Assembly (NCBI GenBank): GCA_041751795.1
Contig: JBGSWU010000405.1
Location: forward strand, 1-12,090
DNA: 12,090 nucleotides
Source of the DNA: JBBECJ01 sp041751795
Lineage (GTDB): Bacteria; Chloroflexota; Chloroflexia; Thermomicrobiales; CFX8
Direction of reading: 5' to 3'
How positions within the stretch are numbered: the first letter of the stretch is position 1; the number at the start of each line of letters is the position of its first letter. The position numbers were made by a program, and so were the translations under genes. The notes below the pieces were generated by a model, which had not been told where the DNA came from, searched no databases, and saw only the letters and a program-made list of their open reading frames with translations. This document shows, in pieces, positions 7,135 through 12,090 of this stretch.

Positions 7135-7171
7135 ATGGCATCCTCTCCCGGTCGAGATACGTTGGGAGAGG
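7135..7171 (+). promoter_or_regulatory. Shared leader element with 8-bp hairpin before glycogen synthase
   Basis: The second exact copy of ATGGCATCCTCTC (7135-7147) is followed by a perfect 8-bp stem, CCTCTCCC (7142-7149) with GGGAGAGG (7164-7171), and a 14-base loop. The right arm is the purine-rich ribosome-binding stretch of the glycogen synthase gene. The 114-base gap after the crotonase has no clear terminator, only a 6-bp GGCCCG/CGGGCC pair, so read-through from the crotonase is possible. Confidence 0.4.
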
Positions 7172-7186
7172 AAGGCTTTGGAGTCG

Positions 7187-8407
7187 ATGGCGGGTAGCAA
7201 ACTGAGCAAGGTGGCGCTCTTCACGAACGAGTACCCACCGAATGTCTACGGTGGTGCAGGTGTGCACGTCGAGTACCTGAGCAAAGCGCTGGCGAAGAAA
7301 GTCGGCGTTGAGGTGCGCTCATTCGGTGAGCAACGCGTTGACGACGGCAACATCACCGTCCGCGGCTACCTCGGCTGGGATGAGATGAAGCAGAACACCG
7401 ACCCGCGCTTCACCGGCGCGCTGGACGCCTTCTCGCGTAACCTCGCGATGGCCAAAGACCAGTTTGACGCCGACATCGTCCACTGCCACACCTGGTATAC
7501 CGACATGGCCGGGTATCTCGCGCGCATGCTCTGGGACGTCCCGTTCGTCCTGACGACCCACTCGCTCGAACCGCTGCGCCCGTGGAAAGTCGAACAACTC
7601 GGCGCTGGCTACAACATGAGCTCCTGGATTGAGCGAACCGCGATCGAAAGCGCCGACGCGGTCATCGCTGTCTCGCAGGGAACACGCAACGATGTCCTGA
7701 ACCACTTCGAGGTCGACCCGAACAAGGTCAAGATCATCCACAATGGCATCGACCTTGACGAGTACCGGAAGGCGACCTCGGTCGATGCGCTCGTCGCGCG
7801 CGGTGTCGATCCGGAGCGGCCCTACGTCCTCTTCGTCGGACGGATCACTCGCCAGAAGGGGATCATTCACCTTGTCAACGCCATCCCTGACATCGACCCA
7901 TCCCTCCAGATCGTCCTCTGCGCCGGTGCGCCCGATACGAAGGAGATCGGTGAGGAGATGACGGCCCGTGTCGCCGACGTCAGCCAGGGACGGAATGACG
8001 TCATCTGGATCCAGGAGATGTTGCCGCGCGACGAGATCATTGGGTTCTACTCACACGCAGCCGTCTTCGTCTGCCCGTCCGTCTACGAGCCGTTCGGGAT
8101 CATCAATCTCGAAGCGATGGCCACCGAAACCGCCGTCGTCGCCTCGGCCATCGGCGGCATCCCGGAAGTCGTCGTTCCCGGTGAGACCGGTGAACTCGTC
8201 CCGCTGGAGCTCAAGCCCGGCACTTTCGAACCGACCGACCCAACCCAGTTCTCCCGTGACCTTGCCAGCGCCATCAACGCCGTCGCACTCGACCCCGCCA
8301 AACACGACCGCTACGGTCTCGCCGGACGTCAACGCGCCGAAGCGCACTTCTCCTGGGACGCCATCGCCGACCAGACACTGGCGCTCTATCGCTCGCTCGT
8401 CGACTGA
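7187..8407 (+). CDS. glgA: Glycogen synthase / GlgM-type GT4 glycosyltransferase
   Basis: This 406-aa cytosolic enzyme has the GT-B fold, family GT4. The actinobacterial-type enzyme transfers glucose from ADP-glucose (or UDP-glucose) to a glucan. In mycobacteria its homologue GlgM makes maltose-1-phosphate for the GlgE pathway, so either activity is possible. Visible features: N-terminal strand VALFTNEYPPNVYGGAGVHV with the GGAG donor loop (22-25), HCHTWYTDMAG (H101), HNGID (about 185-189), GRITRQKG with R219 and K224, and the E-x7-E motif E301/E309 in YEPFGIINLEAM. IGGIPEVV and GETGELVP follow in the donor-binding domain. ATG 7187 is preferred over TTG 7178 because the family starts right at the first strand, though its ribosome site is 11 bases away or partly overlapping. 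A toxin-antitoxin pair follows 48 bases downstream, and TreZ, also acting on alpha-glucans, lies convergent beyond it. Confidence 0.92.
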   Translation: MAGSKLSKVALFTNEYPPNVYGGAGVHVEYLSKALAKKVGVEVRSFGEQRVDDGNITVRGYLGWDEMKQNTDPRFTGALDAFSRNLAMAKDQFDADIVHCHTWYTDMAGYLARMLWDVPFVLTTHSLEPLRPWKVEQLGAGYNMSSWIERTAIESADAVIAVSQGTRNDVLNHFEVDPNKVKIIHNGIDLDEYRKATSVDALVARGVDPERPYVLFVGRITRQKGIIHLVNAIPDIDPSLQIVLCAGAPDTKEIGEEMTARVADVSQGRNDVIWIQEMLPRDEIIGFYSHAAVFVCPSVYEPFGIINLEAMATETAVVASAIGGIPEVVVPGETGELVPLELKPGTFEPTDPTQFSRDLASAINAVALDPAKHDRYGLAGRQRAEAHFSWDAIADQTLALYRSLVD

Positions 8408-8455
8408 GGATGTACGCTTACGCTCGTATCTGCCTGCGTCTGAACGGAGTCCTCT

Positions 8456-8704
8456 ATGATCGCAATCCGAAAGAAGATCGTCACTGACGAGGACCACAAT
8501 CCAATCGAGGTCGTCATCAGCTACGACGACTGGCTGGAGATTGAGAAACTCCTCAATCTCCAGAAACCTGAACCACGCCGCGTCGATCTCTCGCGCTTCG
8601 CTGGATCGATCACACTAACCGAGGATCCGCTGGAGTTTCAGCGCCGAATCCGCGCTGAGTGGGACCGTGAATGGGACCAGACGTTCGATCAGGAACCTGA
8701 GTGA
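8456..8704 (+). CDS. vapB: VapB/Phd-like antitoxin
   Basis: This 82-aa protein should bind and neutralise the PIN toxin encoded immediately after it and bind its own promoter. The N-terminus (MIAIRKKIVTDEDHNPIEVV to about residue 34) has the short beta-strand/helix layout of Phd/YefM-like antitoxins. The C-terminal part (DLSRFAGSITLTEDPLEFQ, then RRIRAEWDREW) matches the toxin-wrapping tail typical of the VapB partners of this PIN group. ATG 8456 follows GGAG. The stop overlaps the toxin start by 4 bases (GTGA), indicating translational coupling. There is no visible operator palindrome in the 48-base gap after glycogen synthase. Confidence 0.85.
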   Translation: MIAIRKKIVTDEDHNPIEVVISYDDWLEIEKLLNLQKPEPRRVDLSRFAGSITLTEDPLEFQRRIRAEWDREWDQTFDQEPE

Positions 8705-9063
8705 GCGTCGTCCTCGACACGAACACTGCTATGTATTTCCTGGGTGGGAAACTGGCACAACCATTGCCTGATGATGACTACATCGTCTCGGTGATCACCC
8801 AGATCGAATTGTTGTCGTATCCGCTGTTGTCGCCCGATGAAGAGCGACAAGTGCTGGAGTTCCTAACAACGGTGGTCGTCATCGAACTCACCGCTGAGAT
8901 CCGGGATGCTGCGATTCAACTTCGTCGCGACTATCGACTGAAACTGCCCGACGCGATCATCGCCGGGACTGCTATGAGCCGCGGTGTCGTCCTTCTCACC
9001 AATGACCGACGACTCGCAAATACGCCGGGCCTGCGAGCCAACCTTACTGCGATCAAGACCTGA
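8701..9063 (+). CDS. vapC: VapC-type PIN-domain toxin ribonuclease
   Basis: This 120-aa PIN-domain protein is an expected Mg-dependent endoribonuclease that cleaves a structured RNA (tRNA or rRNA in studied VapCs; target unknown here). The full acidic quartet is present: D6 (VVLDTNTA), E36 (TQIELLSYP), D84 (KLPDAIIAGTA) and D102 (LLTNDRRL), so it should be active. The LTAEIRDAAIQLRR segment (63-76) and the length are typical. The start is GTG 8701, overlapping the antitoxin stop, as usual for toxin-second modules. The following 114 bases to the convergent TreZ end hold only a weak 6-bp hairpin (9156-9174). Confidence 0.92.
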   Translation: MSVVLDTNTAMYFLGGKLAQPLPDDDYIVSVITQIELLSYPLLSPDEERQVLEFLTTVVVIELTAEIRDAAIQLRRDYRLKLPDAIIAGTAMSRGVVLLTNDRRLANTPGLRANLTAIKT

Positions 9064-9177
9064 ACCATCGTCGCCAAGCATCGCCCTTCAAGTCCGGTAG
9101 TTTCATCTCCGTTGGACCAGGACAACATCGCTGAGAACGGTCCCGACTCGTGGCAGATAGACCGCGTTTCTATCGCT

Positions 9178-11127
9178 CTAGTGCTGGTCGGTCCCATTCG
9201 GTAACAACACGGTTGCCGAGTGGGCGGCCAGCCGCCAGGACGAGTCCGGCGTAAATGGTGGCGTTCCACTCCCGCCATAGCGCGGCTCTTCGCTCGACCA
9301 GAATAATCGCCATGGTCCACGACTCGACGGTGCCAACAGCGGTTCCGGCATTGGCAACAAGATGACATCCCTGCCCAGATTGATGAGCAGGAGTCGGTCG
9401 TCGCCGTCCACGCCGAAGAAACGCAGGACGAGCGCCTCGTCACCAATGACGGCGCCATCGATCCCCAACGCCGCCTGGAGCTGGAAGACCGGATCTTCGC
9501 GCCGCAGCCGCAACAGATCGCGATGGAGCGCATAGAATTCCGCGTTACGCGCGCGCTCTGCATGGTCAAGCTTGGAACCGATAAACGTCATCGGGTCGGT
9601 AGGCACGGCCATGTCCGACGTCTCTTGAAAGTCCATCACGCTCGGGAACTGCCGAAACGAGTCAGCACGTCCAGAATTGACCATGCCGGCTAGCTCGTCT
9701 GCATGGTCGGCAAAGTAGGAGAACGGGCTCGACGCTGCGAACTCCTGGCCCTGAAATAGCATCGGCGTGCCAGGGCCGAGCAGCAACAAGGTCGTCATCG
9801 CCCTCAGTTGGCTCGCATCGGTTAGCTTATGAATGCGGGAACTGCGTGCCGAATTGGCGACCTGATCGTGATTCTGGAGATAGGAGATGGCTACCTCCGG
9901 ACGCAGGCCAAGCGCCGGTGTGCCACGTGCTTGCAGCTGCCAGGCGTAGTACTGCCCCTGGTACAGGAACCCATGTTTGGCCGCTGAGATCAGTTCCTGA
10001 GGAGTGCCACGGTGCTGGCTGTAGTAGGCCTCGTTGCGACCAGTCAGGGCAACGATGGCACTGTGATGAAAGTCGTCGTTCCAAAGTCCGTCCATGCCGT
10101 AGCCGCCCGCATCCGGAGACGCGATGAGCCGGACGTCCTGCCGCTCGTTCTCGGCGATAACGATCGTTCGACGTGTCCCGGCTGCCTGGCGGATAGCGGC
10201 CGTCACGTCGGTGATGATATGCCGGTCCGAGTCATCGAAGATCTGCTGCGTGGCATCCAGTCGGCAACCATCGAAGTGGAATTCCTCGATCCAGTAGCGT
10301 GCGTTGCTCACGAACAACTCACGAACCGGAGCGCTGTTTTCACGGTCGAAGTTGAACGCATCGCCCCACTCAGTATGCTCGCCCTTCGAACGGTAGTCAT
10401 CGCTGAATGCTGCCAGATAGTTACCGTCTGGGCCGAGGTGGTTGTACACCAGATCGAGGATCACGCCGATACCGAGCTTGTGTGCGTCGTCCATAAATTG
10501 CCGCACATCATCGGGCTCGCCGTACAGCCTTGATGGCGCGAACAGGTTGACGCCGTCATAGCCCCAGCCGAACTGGCCAGGGAAATCGGCGATCGGCATC
10601 ACCTCAATCACGGTCACGCCGAGGTCACGCAACGCCGGGAGCTCGTGCCGGGCCGCGTCCCAGGTTCCCGCCTGGGTAAACGTCCCCACGTGCAGCTCAT
10701 AGATCACCGCTCCGCGTAACGCAACGCCGGTCCAGTTGGCATCACTCCAGACGAACGCATACGGATCGACAACCGCTGACGGGCCATGTGGCCCCTCTGG
10801 CTGGAAACGCGATACCGGATCAGGATAGGCCAAGCCATGATCGAGCCGGAAACGATAGCGATTACCGGCACGGACCTCAGCCACAAATCCGGAGAAGTAG
10901 CCTTCGGTTTCAGCGTCCAGCTGATGCTCCGAGATTATCCCGAAGTCAGATTCGATGACAATCCCGACGGAATGACAGCGTGGTGCCCAAACGCGTACAT
11001 CAGCGCCACCGCCCGGACGAAGCTCAACTCCAACCGGGAGCCGTCGAGCATTCGGCGTGCATGTCAGATTGAACTCGAAATCCAGGTCCAGCAACGTCGA
11101 TCCGCGTAACGTGGCAGCTTGTAACAT
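9178..11127 (-). CDS. treZ: Malto-oligosyltrehalose trehalohydrolase (GH13)
   Basis: This 649-aa enzyme releases trehalose from maltooligosyl-trehalose, the second step of the TreY-TreZ route from glycogen or starch. Order of domains: an N-terminal carbohydrate-binding-like sheet (RRLPVGVELRPGGGADVRVWAP, 29-49), then the (beta/alpha)8 barrel from about 138, and a C-terminal sheet from about 550. Barrel motifs are DLVYNHLGPDGNYL (225-238), FDGCRLDAT with nucleophile D291, VIAENERQD with acid/base E326, and QNHDQVANSA with D421. The family usually starts near the RRLPVGxE segment, so the first 27 residues are extra; they overlap an upstream ORF and lack a clear Shine-Dalgarno, so TTG at codon 12 is an alternative start. 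No treY or treX is in the window. Confidence 0.93.
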   Translation of the reverse strand: MLQAATLRGSTLLDLDFEFNLTCTPNARRLPVGVELRPGGGADVRVWAPRCHSVGIVIESDFGIISEHQLDAETEGYFSGFVAEVRAGNRYRFRLDHGLAYPDPVSRFQPEGPHGPSAVVDPYAFVWSDANWTGVALRGAVIYELHVGTFTQAGTWDAARHELPALRDLGVTVIEVMPIADFPGQFGWGYDGVNLFAPSRLYGEPDDVRQFMDDAHKLGIGVILDLVYNHLGPDGNYLAAFSDDYRSKGEHTEWGDAFNFDRENSAPVRELFVSNARYWIEEFHFDGCRLDATQQIFDDSDRHIITDVTAAIRQAAGTRRTIVIAENERQDVRLIASPDAGGYGMDGLWNDDFHHSAIVALTGRNEAYYSQHRGTPQELISAAKHGFLYQGQYYAWQLQARGTPALGLRPEVAISYLQNHDQVANSARSSRIHKLTDASQLRAMTTLLLLGPGTPMLFQGQEFAASSPFSYFADHADELAGMVNSGRADSFRQFPSVMDFQETSDMAVPTDPMTFIGSKLDHAERARNAEFYALHRDLLRLRREDPVFQLQAALGIDGAVIGDEALVLRFFGVDGDDRLLLINLGRDVILLPMPEPLLAPSSRGPWRLFWSSEEPRYGGSGTPPFTPDSSWRLAAHSATVLLPNGTDQH

Positions 11128-11351
11128 GGCACGTCCATTTTCTGTATTTCGCCATTGCCATCGGCCAATACGGTCCGGCCAGCGGACAACGGTGTGACTT
11201 CCAGGACCACCATTTCAGACATGGTGACACGAACCGGCGTCTGCCAGCCATTCTCGATCTGGGCGATCAATGTATTCAAGGAACCTGACTCCGTGGCCAG
11301 GCAGCAGACATTTAGCAGATCGGTACGCAAGGCCAACAAAGGCATTGTCAT
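11064..11351 (-). CDS. Possible 95-aa protein overlapping the treZ start
   Basis: From the ATG at 11349-11351 this ORF encodes 95 residues with natural-looking codon use (many GCC, CTG, ATC, GTC, ACC). Its middle reads like a folded domain (LNTLIAQIENGWQTPVRV, then MVVLEVTPLSAGRTVLADG). It has several Cys and Trp near the C-terminus (CYKLPRYADRRCWTW). I do not recognise it. It would end 64 bases inside treZ as annotated, an unusually long overlap, so either treZ starts later, the tail is not real, or this ORF is an accident. Longer starts (GTG 11402, ATG 11399) would sit upstream of the likely transcription start. The ribosome site (GCGGAA) is weak. Confidence 0.35.
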   Translation of the reverse strand: MTMPLLALRTDLLNVCCLATESGSLNTLIAQIENGWQTPVRVTMSEMVVLEVTPLSAGRTVLADGNGEIQKMDVPCYKLPRYADRRCWTWISSSI

Positions 11352-11390
11352 TTCCGCGTGTTGTCGCGACTCATGCAGCAAGCTACACCG

Positions 11391-11419
11391 CAGATACATC
11401 ACTTTTACATCGCTGTCAA
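11391..11419 (-). promoter_or_regulatory. Candidate promoter for the treZ unit
   Basis: On the minus strand a perfect -35 TTGACA (11414-11419) is followed after 17 bases by TATCTG (11391-11396), a weaker -10. Transcription would begin near 11384, upstream of the 95-aa ORF start and about 257 bases before treZ. The -35 overlaps the palindrome at 11417-11434. Confidence 0.4.
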
Positions 11420-11434
11420 TATGATATCATGTTG
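11417..11434. promoter_or_regulatory. Operator-like AT-rich palindrome
   Basis: CAAT-ATGATATCAT-GTTG is an 18-bp inverted repeat with a perfect 10-bp core and a single mismatched pair. It overlaps the -35 of the treZ-side promoter. It also holds TATGAT (11420-11425), a good -10 on the + strand that lacks a matching -35. An operator controlling one or both directions is a reasonable inference; no regulator gene lies beside it. Confidence 0.45.
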
Positions 11435-11450
11435 ATGTACCGAGTTGGAC

Positions 11451-11544
11451 AATCTGAGACGGCCTGCGACAACGGTCGCGAGCAGCTAGTGGCGTCGGCA
11501 ACAACGGCGCAGTCTGAGACCCGCGCGCTCGCCGACAACGATCG
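11451..11544. repeat. Degenerate direct repeats upstream of the microprotein
   Basis: AATCTGAGAC (11451-11460) and AGTCTGAGAC (11511-11520) lie exactly 60 bases apart, and CGACAACG occurs at 11467-11474 and 11533-11540. A related CGGCAACAACGGCG lies between. The first copy forms a small hairpin, GCGAC-AACG-GTCGC (11466-11479). No ORF with coding character covers this stretch (11435-11612). A palindrome CAATGCATTG (11573-11582) sits 30 bases before the microprotein start. Confidence 0.4.
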
Positions 11545-11612
11545 TTCCAGCACGCAGCGGTGAGATTCCGCGCAATGCATTGTCCGTGAGGACATCAGAA
11601 TGGAGAACATCA

Positions 11613-11726
11613 ATGCTAGGCAAATTGCTTGACATGATCCGTGGATTCTTTGGACAAAAGTCGACGACCGAGGGCAACAACCCGTCCAACCTCGGCGACA
11701 ACCCTCCAGGCAAGCCACAACCGTAA
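11613..11726 (+). CDS. 37-residue microprotein with amphipathic N-terminal helix
   Basis: ATG 11613 is preceded by TGGAGAA, with GGAG 8 bases upstream, an ideal ribosome site. The frame runs 37 codons to TAA (11724-11726). Residues 1-16 (MLGKLLDMIRGFFGQK) would form an amphipathic helix with L2, L5, L6, I9, F12 and F13 on one face and K4, D7, R10 and K16 on the other. Residues 17-37 are Ser/Thr/Asn/Gly/Pro-rich and probably unstructured. The pattern suggests a peptide that lies on a membrane surface or docks on a partner. Membrane-curvature peptides, toxins of type I systems and small regulators share this look, and none is identified. There is no cleavable signal peptide. A strong 12-bp hairpin follows. 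Confidence 0.6.
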   Translation: MLGKLLDMIRGFFGQKSTTEGNNPSNLGDNPPGKPQP

Positions 11727-11759
11727 GCCGCAGGACCCGTCAACCTGTTGTCAGGATGA

Positions 11760-11805
11760 TTCGGCGTGTTACTGATCGCCGAACGCCTGTCCGCAGGTGT
11801 TCGGC
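11760..11805 (+). terminator. Hairpin pair after the microprotein, mutually exclusive
   Basis: GCCGAACGCCTG (11778-11789) pairs with CAGGTGTTCGGC (11794-11805) over 12 bp (one G-U) with loop TCCG. The alternative is TTCGGCG (11760-11766) with CGCCGAA (11777-11783). No U-tract follows the larger hairpin, so it may be a 3'-end stabiliser or a terminator without U-tract. The remainder of the 205-base gap 11727-11931 holds only the minus-strand terminator. Confidence 0.45.
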
Positions 11806-11876
11806 ACCCTCGCTCCTCCAAAACGAAACGCCAGACAAGACCGCTGCCCGACGCCGCCACAATCCGAGCGAGGCAA

Positions 11877-11905
11877 CGAAAAGGGCGAGACAATGTCTCG
11901 CCCTT
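11877..11905 (-). terminator. Intrinsic terminator of the right-edge gene
   Basis: AAGGGCGAGAC (11881-11891) and GTCTCGCCCTT (11895-11905) form a perfect 11-bp stem with a 3-base loop. Read on the minus strand it ends in CCCTTTTCGTT, giving the U-tract, 27 bases after the stop of the partial gene at 11932. Confidence 0.85.
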
Positions 11906-11931
11906 GAATCATGACCGACTGCCGCAGCGTT

Positions 11932-12090
11932 CTACGGCGTTCCTGTCTCGGTCGGCTCGCTGACGACTTCCTCGGTGGCGACCGGCTCACTCGTTGGCTC
12001 TTCAACGACAGCCGGAGTTTCGACGACTGGTTCTTCAACGATCGGTTCCGGAGTCGACTGCTCGACCGGGACACCCTCGCCAACCAGTGT
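11932..12090 (-). CDS. C-terminus of a Pro/Glu/Val/Thr-rich protein (partial)
   Basis: The last 52 codons of a minus-strand gene enter from the right edge and end at TAG (11932-11934). The tail is acidic and repetitive, with short units built on EEPVVETP, VVEEPTSEP and VVSEPTETGTP. It contains no Lys, Arg or aromatic residue, which indicates an extended disordered segment. Such tails are common at the end of secreted or envelope proteins in Chloroflexota, where they may act as spacers, but the upstream domain is outside the window, so no function can be given. A strong terminator follows on the same strand. Frame choice is supported by the low-complexity pattern and the terminator; the Arg/Ser-rich alternative frame is a shadow. 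Confidence 0.8.
   Translation of the reverse strand, partial: TLVGEGVPVEQSTPEPIVEEPVVETPAVVEEPTSEPVATEEVVSEPTETGTP

Noticed and set aside
7178..7186. TTG start for glycogen synthase
   Set aside because: It adds only three residues. The purine-rich site at 7164-7171 fits it, but the ATG nine bases later fits the family start better; it remains possible.
7319..7870. 183-aa open frame antisense to glycogen synthase
   Set aside because: Asp/Val/Arg-rich shadow typical of the reverse frame of a GC-rich gene.
9156..9174. GATAGA/TCTATC hairpin between vapC and treZ ends
   Set aside because: A 6-bp AT-rich stem with no U-tract on either strand; too weak to call a terminator.
8931..9569. 212-aa minus-strand frame across vapC and the treZ end
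   Set aside because: It overlaps two well-supported genes and has low-complexity Ser/Arg composition.
11769..12083. Arg/Ser-rich 104-aa minus-strand frame
   Set aside because: It is an alternative frame of the Pro/Glu-rich partial gene and runs through that gene's terminator.
1..12090. CRISPR array, tRNA, rRNA, transposase or phage genes
   Set aside because: I looked on both strands and saw no regularly spaced exact repeats, tRNA-like cloverleaf with CCA-end context, or mobile-element proteins.

Overview
The window is bacterial chromosomal DNA, moderately GC-rich by eye, with ordinary bacterial start sites and codon use. Several features suggest a Chloroflexota (Thermomicrobia-like) or related Gram-positive-affiliated organism. 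These are a CxxC-x17-CxxC zinc-ribbon protein, an actinobacterial-type glycogen synthase (GlgA/GlgM) together with TreZ, a polytopic sensor kinase carrying the RYRLWDIDILINRTVVYG-like linker, and a Pro/Glu/Val/Thr-rich protein tail. This placement is an inference from family resemblance; no rRNA or other marker gene is present.

Layout, left to right. (1) 1-236: a small zinc-ribbon protein on +, closed by a strong intrinsic terminator (255-290), facing an unrecognised 105-aa protein on - (291-608). (2) 609-2022: a 265-base leader and then citrate synthase on +, whose usual catalytic Asp is Glu. (3) 2224-5037 on -: a two-component pair, a NarL/LuxR-type response regulator downstream of a roughly 10-TM HisKA_3 sensor kinase. 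A 6-TM protein of unknown function (5218-5913, -) lies directly upstream. (4) 5914-6280: a long divergent intergenic region with repeats and hairpins, then a crotonase-fold (enoyl-CoA hydratase-like) gene that lacks the two usual hydratase glutamates. (5) 7187-8407: GT4 glycogen synthase/GlgM, then a VapBC-type toxin-antitoxin pair (8456-9063). (6) 9178-11127 on -: maltooligosyltrehalose trehalohydrolase (TreZ), possibly preceded by an overlapping 95-aa ORF and a promoter/palindrome at 11391-11434. (7) 11435-12090: a noncoding stretch with degenerate repeats, a 37-residue microprotein with an amphipathic N-terminus (11613-11726, +), alternative hairpins, a strong minus-strand terminator, and the C-terminus of an acidic Pro-rich protein running off the right edge.

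Functional picture: central carbon metabolism (citrate synthase, crotonase), storage and compatible-solute metabolism (GlgA/GlgM and TreZ both act on alpha-1,4-glucans), one signalling system, and one toxin-antitoxin module. No phage, transposase, CRISPR array, tRNA or rRNA was seen. The items most worth a second look are the microprotein and its surroundings, the 13-base element with a Shine-Dalgarno-covering hairpin shared by the crotonase and glycogen-synthase leaders, and the active-site substitutions in citrate synthase and the crotonase.
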